From assembly GCA_016793885.1 (NCBI GenBank), contig JAEUHE010000012.1, positions 56,517-120,516 of the forward strand: DNA of 64,000 bases. Direction: 5' to 3'. Position 1 is the stretch's first letter; each line of letters opens with the position of its first letter. Shown here one piece after another: positions 9,370 through 18,742 of the stretch. A program made the translations under genes and the position numbers. Below the pieces are notes generated by a model that was not told where the DNA came from, did no database searches, and saw nothing but the letters and a program-made list of their open reading frames with translations. The stretch comes from Verrucomicrobiales bacterium. Its GTDB lineage: Bacteria > Verrucomicrobiota > Verrucomicrobiia > Limisphaerales > UBA11320.

Positions 9370-9375
9370 AAGACT

Positions 9376-9771
9376 ATGGCACGTATTATCGGAGTTGAAA
9401 TTCCGGGTGAGAAGCGGATCGACATCGCTCTCCGCTACATTTACGGCATCGGGCCCGTGAATGCGAAGATCATCCTTGAGCGGGCGAGCATTGATGCGAG
9501 CATCCGGGCGAAGGATCTGACCGAAGCTCAGATGTCGCAAATTGTTCACGTCATCCAAGAGGGCAAGTATGTCATCGAGGGTGATCTCCGCCGAGAACTC
9601 GGGTTGAATCTGAAGCGGCTGCAAGCCATCAAATGCTATCGAGGTGTGCGGCATTTGAAGAGCCTTCCTGTCCGTGGGCAACGCACCCAGACCAACGCCC
9701 GCACACGCAAGGGACCGCGCCGCACCGTCGGTGTTCAGCGGAATCCCAATGCCAAAACGGGAATTCACTAA
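9376..9771 (+). CDS. rpsM: 30S ribosomal protein S13
   Basis: S13 contacts the P-site tRNA and the central-protuberance bridge. The 131-residue product has [37 protein letters not shown] and the conserved C-terminal run with [20 protein letters not shown] followed by [13 protein letters not shown]. It starts the alpha-operon gene order (rpsM-rpsK-rpsD-rpoA-rplQ). Confidence 0.97.
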   Translation: MARIIGVEIPGEKRIDIALRYIYGIGPVNAKIILERASIDASIRAKDLTEAQMSQIVHVIQEGKYVIEGDLRRELGLNLKRLQAIKCYRGVRHLKSLPVRGQRTQTNARTRKGPRRTVGVQRNPNAKTGIH

Positions 9772-9783
9772 ACCATTTTTTCT

Positions 9784-10395
9784 ATGGCCGACGAAACCAA
9801 GCCTGCAAAGACTCCTGCCGAAAAGCCTGCTCCCGAGAAGTCGGGCGACGAGGCTAAACCCGCTAAAGCCAAGAAGGCTGCGGCTCCTGCCGCTGCTGCC
9901 GACAAGGCGTCCGCGGACAAAGCAGCGGCCGCTCCTGCCGCCCCTGCGAAACCCGCCGAACCTGTTGCCGGGAGCGCTCCGACTGCCGCGGAACTCCTGG
10001 GTGATGATGCCAACGCCAAAAAGATCATCAAGGCGAAGGGCTCTAAGAACATCACTACGGGCATCGCCAACATCTTGGCGACCTTCAACAACACCCAAGT
10101 GGCCATCACGGACATGCAAGGCAACGTGATTGGTTGGTCCAGCGCCGGGCGCGTGGGCTTCAAGGGTAGCCGCAAGAGCACTGCTTTTGCCGCTCAACAG
10201 GTGGCCCAAGACGCCGCCCGCCAAGCCATGTCCCACGGCATGCGCGAGGTCGAGATCCGAGTCAAAGGTCCTGGTTCTGGCCGCGAATCCGCGATCCGAG
10301 CCCTGCAGGCGATTGGCTTGGAAATTTCCGTGATCAAGGACGTCACTCCGATCCCGCACAATGGATGCCGGCCCCGGAAGAAGCGTCGCGTGTAA
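9784..10395 (+). CDS. rpsK: 30S ribosomal protein S11 with long Ala/Lys/Pro-rich N-terminal extension
   Basis: S11 lies on the platform of the small subunit near the Shine-Dalgarno helix. The conserved core begins near residue 80 ([20 protein letters not shown]) and includes [40 protein letters not shown] and the C-terminal [13 protein letters not shown]. At 203 residues it exceeds the usual 125-135. The first 75 or so residues are a run of Ala, Lys, Pro, Glu and Asp, probably disordered. The start is the ATG at 9784, 12 bp after rpsM; no alternative ATG lies close to the core. Confidence 0.96.
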   Translation: MADETKPAKTPAEKPAPEKSGDEAKPAKAKKAAAPAAAADKASADKAAAAPAAPAKPAEPVAGSAPTAAELLGDDANAKKIIKAKGSKNITTGIANILATFNNTQVAITDMQGNVIGWSSAGRVGFKGSRKSTAFAAQQVAQDAARQAMSHGMREVEIRVKGPGSGRESAIRALQAIGLEISVIKDVTPIPHNGCRPRKKRRV

Positions 10396-10432
10396 TCTTT
10401 TCAACTGTAACTGACTAAACCCAGCGGATCTC

Positions 10433-11041
10433 ATGGCTCGTTATACTGGTCCTCGCGTTCGAATTAGCCGCCGTTTCGGCGTGCCCATCTTTGGCCCCAC
10501 GAAGTATCTGGAGCGCCGTAACTACGGCCCAGGTGTTCATGGCCCGAAGTCCCGTCGTAAGTTTACCGACTACGGCCTGGGGCTCATTGAGAAGCAAAAG
10601 CTGCGCTACTACTACGGGTTGATGGAACGTCAGTTCCGCAACGTCTATGAGCGCGCGCTCCGCCGTCGTGGTGTCACGGGCGAGCAGATGCTCCAGATTC
10701 TCGAGACTCGCCTCGACAATGTGGTGTATCACTTGGGTTTCGGACTCACCCGTCCGGCAGCACGTCAGTTGGTCGCACACGGCCACGTCAAGGTCAATGG
10801 CCGCAAGGTGAATGTGCCGTCGTTTGCCTTGAAGGTTAACGATGTGGTGGAAGTCAAGGACGTCACCGTCTCTCGCCAACTCGCTGCCAAAAACCTGGAG
10901 TCTTCCACCAGCCGTACGGTTCCCGACTGGCTTTCCTTGAACAAGGAAGGCTTTAAGGGGTCTGTGATGCGCATTCCTACTCGCGATGAGATCCATCCGA
11001 TTGCGAATGAGCAGGCCGTTGTTGAATTTTATTCCCGCTAA
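10433..11041 (+). CDS. rpsD: 30S ribosomal protein S4 (zinc-free type)
   Basis: S4 is a primary assembly protein and part of the mRNA entry pore. The 202-residue product starts MARYTGPRVRISRRFGVPIF. It carries GPKSRRKFTDYGLGLIEKQK, the S4 RNA-binding domain (LDNVVYHLGFGLTRPAARQL, then HVKVNGRKVNVPS) and the C-terminal PDWLSLNKEGFKGSVMRIPT. No N-terminal Cys cluster is present, so it is the form without zinc. A hairpin follows the stop before rpoA. Confidence 0.97.
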   Translation: MARYTGPRVRISRRFGVPIFGPTKYLERRNYGPGVHGPKSRRKFTDYGLGLIEKQKLRYYYGLMERQFRNVYERALRRRGVTGEQMLQILETRLDNVVYHLGFGLTRPAARQLVAHGHVKVNGRKVNVPSFALKVNDVVEVKDVTVSRQLAAKNLESSTSRTVPDWLSLNKEGFKGSVMRIPTRDEIHPIANEQAVVEFYSR

Positions 11042-11054
11042 ACCTGTAACCAAT

Positions 11055-11075
11055 GCGCCACTCATCGAGTGGCGC
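11055..11075 (+). terminator. Hairpin between rpsD and rpoA, possible weak terminator or attenuator
   Basis: A perfect 9-bp inverted repeat (GCGCCACTC, loop ATC, GAGTGGCGC) begins 14 bases after rpsD. Only three T follow, so it may terminate transcription partially or protect the upstream mRNA end. The 111-base rpsD-rpoA gap is one of the larger gaps in the cluster and could also hold an rpoA promoter. Confidence 0.45.
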
Positions 11076-11152
11076 TTTGCAATTATATGGGCCGGGGCAT
11101 CCTTCGGGAATAAGGGAGGCCTTGGTCAGTTTAAAATTGCCACCAAATACAT

Positions 11153-12172
11153 ATGCCAGTTCGTTTAGGTCGTTTTGAAATGCCGAAGCGGTTGACCAAG
11201 GATGAGGCCACCGCCACCGACACGTATGCCAAGTTCATCGCCGAGCCCTTTGAAACGGGCTACGGTCATACTATTGGCAACTCCCTGCGTCGTGTGCTGT
11301 TGTCCTCGCTTGAGGGCGCTGCCATCACCTCTCTAAAGATCGATGGTGCCATGCACGAGTTCACCACCATCGACGGGGTGGTTGAGGACATGACCGACAT
11401 CGTCCTGAATCTCAAGAAGGTCCTCTTCAAGGCGCATTCCCGTGAGACCCAGACCTTGTTGCTTTCGGTGAACAAGGAAGGTGCGGTGTATGCCGGAGAT
11501 ATCCAGCTGAACCAGAACATCGAGCTGGTGAACCCCAAGCAGCTGATTTGCACCCTCGACAAGAAGAAAAAGTTCGAGATGGAGCTGGAAGTGAAGATCG
11601 GTCGTGGCTTCTGTCCTGGCGACGAGAATAAGAAAGTGGACCAGCCGATCGGCGTGGTTGCGATCGATTCTCTGTTTTCTCCCGTGACGCGCGTGCGTTA
11701 TGCCGTTGAGAACGCGCGGGTAGGCCAACGCACGGATTACGACAAGCTGTTGGTGGAGGTTTGGACGGACGGTCGTATGACCCCCGACGACGCCCTCACT
11801 CAGGCCTCCGCGATCCTTCAGCATCATCTTGATGTTTTTGTTGGATACGACAAAAACGCGATTGAATTTGAGGAAGTTCCTGACAAGCAGGACGACGAGA
11901 AGGCTAAGATGCGCAAGCTTCTCAATATGAGCGTCAACGAGATTGAGCTCAGCGTCCGTGCTGCGAACTGCCTGAACAATGCAAACATCACCACTGTCGG
12001 CCAGTTGGCGATGAAGACAGAGTCCGAGATGCTTAAGTACCGCAACTTCGGCAAGAAGTCGCTGAACGAGATCAAGGAGAAGCTGGCCGCTTTGGGCCTC
12101 AGTCTCGGTATGAAGTTCGAGAATGAGCTGCTCGAGCAGCCCAAGGAAGAAACCAAGATTGTCACAGAATAA
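11153..12172 (+). CDS. rpoA: DNA-directed RNA polymerase alpha subunit
   Basis: Alpha dimerises to scaffold RNA polymerase assembly, and its C-terminal domain binds UP elements and activators. The 339-residue product has the N-terminal domain (FIAEPFETGYGHTIGNSLRR, then LLSSLEGAAITSLKIDG) and the C-terminal helix-hairpin-helix domain (MSVNEIELSVRAANCLNNAN, then KYRNFGKKSLNEIKEKLAAL). The ATG at 11153 is used; a second in-frame ATG at 11180 would remove nine residues. Position between rpsD and rplQ is canonical. Confidence 0.97.
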   Translation: MPVRLGRFEMPKRLTKDEATATDTYAKFIAEPFETGYGHTIGNSLRRVLLSSLEGAAITSLKIDGAMHEFTTIDGVVEDMTDIVLNLKKVLFKAHSRETQTLLLSVNKEGAVYAGDIQLNQNIELVNPKQLICTLDKKKKFEMELEVKIGRGFCPGDENKKVDQPIGVVAIDSLFSPVTRVRYAVENARVGQRTDYDKLLVEVWTDGRMTPDDALTQASAILQHHLDVFVGYDKNAIEFEEVPDKQDDEKAKMRKLLNMSVNEIELSVRAANCLNNANITTVGQLAMKTESEMLKYRNFGKKSLNEIKEKLAALGLSLGMKFENELLEQPKEETKIVTE

Positions 12173-12182
12173 CTGAGTTGTT

Positions 12183-12647
12183 ATGCGCCACCTTAAGCGA
12201 ACGGCTAAACTGGGCAGGACGTCTGAGCACCGCAAAGCGTTGCTAGCGAACCTGGTTTGCAGCCTCATCAAATCGAAACGAATCACCACCACGCTCGCCA
12301 AGGCGAAAGCTGTCCGGCCGGTAGCTGAGAAGATTCTTACCTTGGGCAAAGAGGGTACTCTCCATGCCCGCCGGCTCGTTGCAGCCCGCCTTCACCAGAA
12401 TTCCCGCTCCCTTTTCGAGAGCAAGGAAGTTCGGCTGAAGTGGCGCCAGAACGAGGACGTTCTGCGGATCCTTTTCGAGGATATCGCCCCGCTGTTTAAG
12501 GAACGCAACGGTGGTTACACGCGCATCATCCGTCTGGGACAGCGCCAGGGTGACGCCGCTGAGATGGCCATTCTGGAGTGGGTCGACAAGCCTGCATCCA
12601 CCGAGGTCGTGAAGACCGAGGAAAAGGCCGCCACCGCTAAGGCTTAA
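12183..12647 (+). CDS. rplQ: 50S ribosomal protein L17
   Basis: L17 lies near the tunnel exit. The 154-residue product has the N-terminal family signature MRHLKRTAKLGRTSEHRKAL followed by LANLVCSLIKSKRITTTLAK, and the later RNGGYTRIIRLGQRQGDAAE segment. The last 15 or so residues are a Lys, Glu and Ala-rich tail absent from shorter homologues. It is the last gene of the cluster and is followed by a strong terminator. Confidence 0.97.
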   Translation: MRHLKRTAKLGRTSEHRKALLANLVCSLIKSKRITTTLAKAKAVRPVAEKILTLGKEGTLHARRLVAARLHQNSRSLFESKEVRLKWRQNEDVLRILFEDIAPLFKERNGGYTRIIRLGQRQGDAAEMAILEWVDKPASTEVVKTEEKAATAKA

Positions 12648-12670
12648 GCCTTCCGTCCCAACAAAATTGC

Positions 12671-12707
12671 AAGACCCCGGTCACCTTACGGTGGCCGGGG
12701 TCTTTTT
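12671..12707 (+). terminator. Rho-independent terminator of the ribosomal cluster
   Basis: AAGACCCCGGTCACC, loop TTAC, GGTGGCCGGGGTCTT form a 15-bp stem with one G-U pair, followed by a T run. It lies 24 bases after the rplQ stop and ends the plus-strand cluster. folE2 converges from the other side about 50 bases further on, and on that strand the stem is followed by a weaker T tract (GCAATTTTGT). Confidence 0.92.
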
Positions 12708-12754
12708 GTATCCTAGTCTAGCTGCTCGCTTGGCACCGAGATTAAAGCCTCGGC

Positions 12755-13588
12755 TTAGCCTTTCTCGATGCAGGCATAGGCATTGTGGTTGTGGATGCTT
12801 TCGTAGTTCTCGGCCTCCACCTTGTACCAGGTTACCTCTGGATGGGCGTTTAACTTGACGGCTACGTTCCTGACCAGATCCTCCACAAACACAGGGTTTT
12901 CATAGGCTCGCTCGGTGACCGCCTTCTCGTCTTCGCGCTTCAGTAGGGAATACAGCTCACTGCTTGCCGAGCTTTCGACGATGGCGATGAGATCCTCGAT
13001 CCACACGATGTTTCTTGAGCGGATCGCCACAGTCACTTCGCCTCTTTGGTTGTGGGCTCCGTAGCGGCTGATGGCCTTGGAACACGGACAAAGTGTTGTG
13101 ACTGGCGCCTTAACGGTCAGTACAAAATCGATCTCCTTGCCCGTCGCGGTCGCCTCGAATCGGGCGACGTAGTCCAGCAAGCCGCTTAAACCCGATACCG
13201 GTGCCTTCTTCTCGAGAAAGAAAGGGAATTCCATCGTCAGATGGGACGTCGCCGCTTTGAGCTTGTGCTGCATCGCAAACAGAATGTCCGGGATGTTTTC
13301 CACATGAACCACATTGCCGTGGGCATTCAGGACCTCCAAAAACCGGCTCATGTGGGTGCCTTTGAACTCTTTTGGCAGGTCGACGCACATGGTGAGGGTG
13401 GCGATAGTGTTTTGGAGGCTCTTGGCCTTGTCGCGCACCTGCACGGGAAATCTCAATCCGCGCACGCCTACTTTATCGATACGAAGTTCGCGGTGGTCCC
13501 GTTCATTTTGCTTGTCGTGCAATGTCGATTTAACCCGGATCGCGCCAGACTCGACCGAGTTCGCTTTTAGCCCATCACCATGATTCAT
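12755..13588 (-). CDS. folE2: GTP cyclohydrolase FolE2 (type IB)
   Basis: Converts GTP to 7,8-dihydroneopterin triphosphate, the first step of folate and queuosine-type pathways, with a metal cofactor that need not be zinc. Diagnostic motifs are KGTHMSRFLEVL, the central PCSKAISRYGAHNQRGEVTV and the C-terminal NPVFVEDLVRNVAVKLN with NHNAYA near the end. The ATG at 13588 gives 277 residues, close to family length; an upstream in-frame TTG would add three residues. The gene stands alone, convergent with the ribosomal cluster. No zinc-responsive operator was recognised upstream. Confidence 0.93.
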   Translation of the reverse strand: MNHGDGLKANSVESGAIRVKSTLHDKQNERDHRELRIDKVGVRGLRFPVQVRDKAKSLQNTIATLTMCVDLPKEFKGTHMSRFLEVLNAHGNVVHVENIPDILFAMQHKLKAATSHLTMEFPFFLEKKAPVSGLSGLLDYVARFEATATGKEIDFVLTVKAPVTTLCPCSKAISRYGAHNQRGEVTVAIRSRNIVWIEDLIAIVESSASSELYSLLKREDEKAVTERAYENPVFVEDLVRNVAVKLNAHPEVTWYKVEAENYESIHNHNAYACIEKG

Positions 13589-13896
13589 AGCCTGCAACGT
13601 AGCAGCGGCCCTAGCTGTTGCAAAAGAAATTCATGCCCCTGGTAAGTTGCTTTGGATAATGGGGATGCCTCGAATGGCCAGCTTTCGAGACCCGGGCACT
13701 CGGCTGAGTTTAGCTCCTGAGGAGCCGCGAGTCCCGACCAGGGCGCGGTTCATCCCGGAAACGGCGTGACAAGAATAGTTGATAGTCATGCAAGACTTCG
13801 ATAGCAGGCATCCTTGCACTACCCCGCTTGCAGTTCCATTGTCCTAGTGGTTAATCGAACTGCTCACGAAGCCGATCAACCAGGTAGGATAAATAT
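13589..13896. other. Divergent intergenic region folE2/pckG
   Basis: About 308 bases between the divergent starts of folE2 and pckG. No convincing gene or RNA is visible. It contains a short self-complementary stretch (CTCCTGAGGAG, near 13716) and, just before pckG, the purine-rich CAGGTAGGATAAATAT, which may include the ribosome-binding site. Promoters for both genes are expected here but cannot be assigned with confidence. Confidence 0.5.
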
Positions 13897-15666
13897 ATGA
13901 ACAACATGGGAAGCGTTCGCACCAGACATCCAGCGCTCATTGCCTGGGTTCAAGAGATGGTGGATCTGTGTCAGCCGGACCGGGTTTTCTGGTGTGATGG
14001 CTCAGAGGAGGAGCGACGGTTTTTGACCGCTGAGGCGGTTCGTCAGGGCGTCCTGATTGAGCTTAACCAGGACAAACTGCCGGGCTGCTACTATCATCGA
14101 TCGAACCCCAACGACGTCGCTCGCGTCGAACAGTGCACCTTTATCTGCAGCGAATCGGCCGAGGACGCTGGTCCGACCAACAATTGGATGGCTCCTTCGG
14201 AGGCGTATCGCAAGCTTTATGATCTCGCTCGGGGCGGGATGCGAGGCCGCACGCTCTATGTGATTCCTTACCTGATGGGCCCGCCCAACTCTCCCATGTC
14301 GATGGTGGGGGTAGAGCTCAGCGATTCCATCTATGTAGCACTGAACATGCGCATCATGGCGCGCATGGGTGAAATAGCCCTGAACGAGCTGGGCGATCGG
14401 GGTGACTTCAGCCGCGGCCTGCACGCCATGCTCGATGTAAATCCCGAACGGCGATTCATCTGCCACTTTCCGGAGGACAACACGATCATCTCGGTGGGGT
14501 CGGCTTATGGAGGGAATGTCCTGCTCGGTAAAAAGTGTCTCGCGCTGCGCTTGGCGTCCTGGCGAGGGCGCAAGGAGGGGTGGCTTGCCGAGCACATGCT
14601 CATCCTGGGTGTCGAGTCCCCGCAAGGTAACCGGACCTACGTCGCCGCTGCCTTTCCCAGCGCCTGCGGCAAAACCAATTTCGCGATGATGATCCCTCCC
14701 GATCGATACCAGGGTTGGAAAGTCTGGACCATCGGCGATGACATCGCCTGGATGAAGCCGGGGCCTGACGGGCGCCTCTACGCGATCAATCCCGAGAACG
14801 GTTACTTCGGCGTGGCGCCCGGAACGAATTTTCAGTCGAACCCCAACGCGATGCGAACGATCGCGAAGGATACCATTTACACGAACGTGGCCTTGCTGCC
14901 GGACGGCGATGTCTGGTGGGAAGGCAAGGATGGCCCTCCGCCCGCCCACTGCACCGATTGGAAGGGAGATCCTTGGACGCCGGAATCGAAGGAGAAAGCC
15001 GCTCATCCCAACAGCCGGTTTACCGCGCCGATGCGCAACAATCCCATGCTGGCGGACGAGGTGGAGAATCCGGCGGGGGTGCCCATCAGCGCGATCATTT
15101 TCGGGGGGCGGCGTGCGACGACATTGCCTTTGGTCTATGAGGCCTTCAACTGGATCCATGGAGTTTACATCGGCGCTACGATGGGATCTGAGACGACGGC
15201 GGCCGCGTCGGGTGCGGTTGGGCAGGTGCGGCGAGACCCGATGGCTATGCTGCCCTTCTGCGGCTACAACATGGCTCACTACTTCAGGCACTGGCTCAAC
15301 ATGCGGAAGCGGATGAAGTTCCCGCCACGGATCTTTAATGTGAACTGGTTTCGGAAGGACAATGATGGAGCGTTTTTATGGCCAGGGTTTCGCGAGAACA
15401 TGCGCGTCCTGAATTGGATCATTGAGCGGTGCGCGGGGAAGGTGGGCGCGTACGAAACTCCGTTGGGCTGGTTTCCCAACCCGAGCGAGTTCGATGTGGA
15501 AGGCCTCAAAGGTTTCACGGAGAAGGATTTTGAGCGAGTTCAGACGATTGATCTGGAGGAGTGGCGGCGGGAGGTGATCTCGCAGGACGAGTTGTTCATA
15601 CGCCTCTATTCTTATCTGCCCAAAGAGATGATCTTTCAGCGGGAGTTGTTGGTGGCGCGGTTATAG
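13897..15666 (+). CDS. pckG: Phosphoenolpyruvate carboxykinase (GTP)
   Basis: Interconverts oxaloacetate plus GTP with phosphoenolpyruvate plus CO2 and GDP, at the entry to gluconeogenesis. The 589-residue protein is of normal GTP-type length. It shows the P-loop-like motif [15 protein letters not shown] near residue 255, the nucleotide/metal segment [10 protein letters not shown], the [16 protein letters not shown] region and the guanine-binding side ([10 protein letters not shown]). The active-site Cys lies in the PSACGKTN loop. It is transcribed alone, divergently from folE2. Confidence 0.96.
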   Translation: MNNMGSVRTRHPALIAWVQEMVDLCQPDRVFWCDGSEEERRFLTAEAVRQGVLIELNQDKLPGCYYHRSNPNDVARVEQCTFICSESAEDAGPTNNWMAPSEAYRKLYDLARGGMRGRTLYVIPYLMGPPNSPMSMVGVELSDSIYVALNMRIMARMGEIALNELGDRGDFSRGLHAMLDVNPERRFICHFPEDNTIISVGSAYGGNVLLGKKCLALRLASWRGRKEGWLAEHMLILGVESPQGNRTYVAAAFPSACGKTNFAMMIPPDRYQGWKVWTIGDDIAWMKPGPDGRLYAINPENGYFGVAPGTNFQSNPNAMRTIAKDTIYTNVALLPDGDVWWEGKDGPPPAHCTDWKGDPWTPESKEKAAHPNSRFTAPMRNNPMLADEVENPAGVPISAIIFGGRRATTLPLVYEAFNWIHGVYIGATMGSETTAAASGAVGQVRRDPMAMLPFCGYNMAHYFRHWLNMRKRMKFPPRIFNVNWFRKDNDGAFLWPGFRENMRVLNWIIERCAGKVGAYETPLGWFPNPSEFDVEGLKGFTEKDFERVQTIDLEEWRREVISQDELFIRLYSYLPKEMIFQRELLVARL

Positions 15667-15745
15667 CCCGCCCGCGCCCGGGGGGCGAACCTGGGATTGG
15701 TTCTTGTTCTTGGGGTCATGAGCTGGCAACAAGAGGGGGAAGCGC

Positions 15746-16939
15746 ATGGCAACAACTCAGATCTCTCCGGCAACCAGCCGCTTGCTCGCCCTGGATGTGT
15801 TTCGCGGCTGGACGATTGCGTTCATGATCATTGTGAACACCCCCGGGAATGGGGAGCGTTCATGGTCTCCATTGCAGCACGCCAGTTGGCACGGCTTTAC
15901 TCCTACCGATTTGGTGTTTCCCTCTTTCTTGTTCATCATCGGAGTCTCGGCTTTTTTTTCCCTTCGCAAGTTCCAAGGACAGCCTCCCGGCCAAGTGCTC
16001 CCCAAGATCTGGCGTCGAACGGGCATACTCTTCCTGGTCGGCATGCTGATGTGGTACATCCCCGGGCTGGTTGCAGCGGTCTTTTCCGGAAAGTTGGTTA
16101 CCTTTCTGCAAGAGTTCGTTTCCAATGTTCGGGTGCTCGGCGTGCTAGGCCGGCTCGCGCTCTGCTACGGGATTGGTGCAACCCTGGCTTTGCGACTGTC
16201 CCCGCGCGCGCTGGCCGGATTCGGTGTGGTGGCCCTGCTGGCCTACTGGGGGCTCATGCGAGCCTTTGGTCAGGGACCGGATCCGTACGCCTTGCCGACG
16301 AATGCCGCTCTGCGCTTCGACCTCTGGCTGTTGGGGCCGAACCATCTCTACCATGGAGAGTCCGTGGCTGGGAAGCCGTTCGCCTTTGACCCGGAGGGGG
16401 TGCTGAGCACGCTACCGGCACTGGTGACCTTCATTATCGGGTTCCTCTGCGGCCGATTCCTCCAGCAGAACCCCGATCGCCGATGGGCGATCAGCGAGCT
16501 GTTTCCGGTTGCTTTTCTACTCGTGGCCACCGGGTTTCTTTGGGACTACTGGCTGGGCTTCCCCATCAACAAGAAATTATGGACCAGTTCCTACACGCTG
16601 TTTGTGGGGGGACTTTCCCTGTTCCTCCTCGCGTTTGCCATCTGGCTGGTGGATGTCAAAGGCAAGGCTCGTTATTTAAGTTTCTTCCATGTCTTCGGGC
16701 TGAATCCGCTGGTCGCTTATATGGTTTCCGAAATGGGGGTGGTGATCCTCCAGACTGTGTCGATCGCCGGGGCGGAAGGTAGGAGCCAAACGGCTTTCGG
16801 CTGGCTTTACGCCCATACCGGGGCAGCCCTCGTTGGTGACAATGGCCTGGGTTCGTTCCTGTTTTCGCTGCTCTACATGGGGGCTTGCTGGATCGTGTCC
16901 TGGATTTGTTATCGCCGCGGTCTCATTATTAAGGTTTGA
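15746..16939 (+). CDS. NagX/HGSNAT-like membrane acyltransferase (DUF5009-type)
   Basis: Polytopic inner-membrane protein of 397 residues with about ten or eleven hydrophobic segments. It opens with LALDVFRGWTIAFMIIVNTP, then HASWHGFTPTDLVFPSFLFI. This is the signature of bacterial relatives of heparan-alpha-glucosaminide N-acetyltransferase, where the conserved His/Asp region takes part in acyl transfer across the membrane. AGAGGGGGAAGCGC just upstream of the ATG is a good ribosome-binding site. A role in acetylating an exported amino sugar is inferred from the family only; the substrate is unknown. Confidence 0.82.
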   Translation: MATTQISPATSRLLALDVFRGWTIAFMIIVNTPGNGERSWSPLQHASWHGFTPTDLVFPSFLFIIGVSAFFSLRKFQGQPPGQVLPKIWRRTGILFLVGMLMWYIPGLVAAVFSGKLVTFLQEFVSNVRVLGVLGRLALCYGIGATLALRLSPRALAGFGVVALLAYWGLMRAFGQGPDPYALPTNAALRFDLWLLGPNHLYHGESVAGKPFAFDPEGVLSTLPALVTFIIGFLCGRFLQQNPDRRWAISELFPVAFLLVATGFLWDYWLGFPINKKLWTSSYTLFVGGLSLFLLAFAIWLVDVKGKARYLSFFHVFGLNPLVAYMVSEMGVVILQTVSIAGAEGRSQTAFGWLYAHTGAALVGDNGLGSFLFSLLYMGACWIVSWICYRRGLIIKV

Positions 16940-17040
16940 AGCATCCGGCTCGTCGGGGAGCGCTGTCTTGGGGCAATACCCGCTTAGCGTTGGGCAATCG
17001 ACGTGGGGTTCCCTGCTTGCGCGCGTCCGATGGTTTTACT

Positions 17041-18687
17041 ATGGCTCAGCCACTCGAACGTTCAGGCCGACGACCTCCGATTGGTGCGGGGGGATCGCAG
17101 GGCAGGTTGCTCGAATTCCTCCTGAATCCCTGCTCCTATCCCCACCATCCAAAGCGCGTTCGCCTGATTCAAACGCACTCGGCCTTCGTCTTCATCGTTC
17201 CTCCCTTTGTCTACAAGGTCAAAAAAGCGGTGAACTTTGGCTTTTTGGATTTCTCCACTCTCGCGAGACGTCGGGCTGCGTGCGAGAGGGAGTTGGAGCT
17301 GAACCGACGACTCTGCGACGGGGTCTATCTGGAGGTGGTTCCTATCTCTCGGCAGGCCCGACAACTGATCTTGGGTTCCGGGGGGCAGGTGATCGAATAC
17401 GCCATCCGGATGAAATACCTGTCCCAGAGTCACATGCTGGACCGGCTGGTGAGGCAGGGGAAGGTCGGCACTCGGGACATTCAACGGATCGCCGTTACCC
17501 TGGCCAGGTTTTATACCAACCAACATCCCAGCGCTGAGGTTGAGTCCTGGGGGCGGCCGGTCCGCTTGCGCCTGAGCACGGATGAAAACTTCGCCCAAAC
17601 TCGAGAATTCGTCGGGCGAACCCTGAGCTCGGTGGCGTATCGGACGGTTCGCGCCTTCACTCAGCGCTTTTACCAGTCGGGCGGCCTTCTGCTAGCCAAC
17701 CGGGTGAAGGAACGACGAATTCGCGACTGCCATGGAGATCTGCATCTGGAACATATCCACCTCACCCCGCATGCGCTTCACATCTACGACTGCATCGAGT
17801 TCAATGATCGGTTTCGCTATGTGGACGTAGCGAACGATATCGCGTTCCTGGCGATGGATCTCGACCACGAGGGACGTCCAGACCTCGCCCGAGCCTTGGT
17901 GCACCGCCTGATCCGGGAGCTTGGGGATCCTCACCTCGCGCGACTGCTGCCCTTTTACAAGTGTTATCGCGCCTACGTTCGTGGCAAGGTCGAGAGCTTG
18001 CATAGCCTGGCGGAGTCGGCCCCTCCGCAGGAGCGAACGGCCAGTGCGCAACGGGCCGCAGGCTATTTCCGCCTGGCATTGGCCTATGCTATCGGCGCGT
18101 CGGAACCTATGGTCCTGGTGGTGATGGGGCGCATCGGATCCGGCAAGAGCAGCGTGGCGCAGGCCTTGGGTGCTGAATTGGGCTGGCCGGTTTTCTCGTC
18201 CGACGCCCAGCGCAAAGGGCTGGCTGGATTCCCGCTCCACGGACGCAGCGACGATCAGGCTCGGAAGGTGCTTTATTCCCAAGGGATGACGCACCGAACT
18301 TACCAGGCTCTGCTGAAGTCCGCGTTGCATTCCGTGCGGCAGGGCCAATCCGTCATCCTGGATGCCACCTTTGCGCGGCGTTCGCAGCGGGATTGGCTGC
18401 GGGGAGCCTTGGCAGCGAAGGGGCTTCCGTTGCGCTTCGTGGAACTCGTGGCGACCGATCGAGAAGTCAAGCGACGGTTGCAGCGGCGGGAACGATCCCC
18501 GATGGAAGTATCGGATGCTCGCTTGGAGGATTTTACGACGCTGAGCGGCCTCTACCAACCCGCGTCGGAGCTGCCGTTGCACACGGTAGTCCGAGTGATC
18601 TCCCACGGTACGGTCGAGCGGGTCACCTCCTCCGCGCTCAGTCGATTGGCCCGGCTCGCCGCTGATCGCCCGGTGGAGGCAGCTTAA
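17041..18687 (+). CDS. Fused aminoglycoside-phosphotransferase-like / P-loop kinase protein
   Basis: Two-domain cytoplasmic protein. The N-terminal half resembles aminoglycoside phosphotransferases: FVFIVPPFVYKVKKAVNFGF, the catalytic CHGDLHLEHIHL loop and YDCIEFNDRFRYVDVANDIA with the metal-binding Asp. The C-terminal half starts near residue 360 with Walker A GRIGSGKSS and resembles zeta-toxin or gluconate-kinase-like ATPases. Families with this fusion are widespread; their substrate is not established. The ATG at 17041 gives 548 residues, and homologues usually begin close to the LLEFLLNPCSYPH segment. The frame is open back to a TTG at 16936 that overlaps the previous stop. Confidence 0.82.
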   Translation: MAQPLERSGRRPPIGAGGSQGRLLEFLLNPCSYPHHPKRVRLIQTHSAFVFIVPPFVYKVKKAVNFGFLDFSTLARRRAACERELELNRRLCDGVYLEVVPISRQARQLILGSGGQVIEYAIRMKYLSQSHMLDRLVRQGKVGTRDIQRIAVTLARFYTNQHPSAEVESWGRPVRLRLSTDENFAQTREFVGRTLSSVAYRTVRAFTQRFYQSGGLLLANRVKERRIRDCHGDLHLEHIHLTPHALHIYDCIEFNDRFRYVDVANDIAFLAMDLDHEGRPDLARALVHRLIRELGDPHLARLLPFYKCYRAYVRGKVESLHSLAESAPPQERTASAQRAAGYFRLALAYAIGASEPMVLVVMGRIGSGKSSVAQALGAELGWPVFSSDAQRKGLAGFPLHGRSDDQARKVLYSQGMTHRTYQALLKSALHSVRQGQSVILDATFARRSQRDWLRGALAAKGLPLRFVELVATDREVKRRLQRRERSPMEVSDARLEDFTTLSGLYQPASELPLHTVVRVISHGTVERVTSSALSRLARLAADRPVEAA

Positions 18688-18742
18688 CCCTTTATTACTT
18701 TCAGTTGGTCTCCTGCCGGTTCTGTGGGTAATCCTACCCTTC

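Noticed and set aside
13631..13819. 62-residue minus-strand frame between folE2 and pckG
   Set aside because: No ribosome-binding site, no hydrophobic or conserved pattern; more likely promoter DNA.
14002..15291. 429-residue minus-strand frame inside pckG
   Set aside because: Antisense to the catalytic core of a clear PEP carboxykinase; rich in His and Arg, with no recognisable motif.
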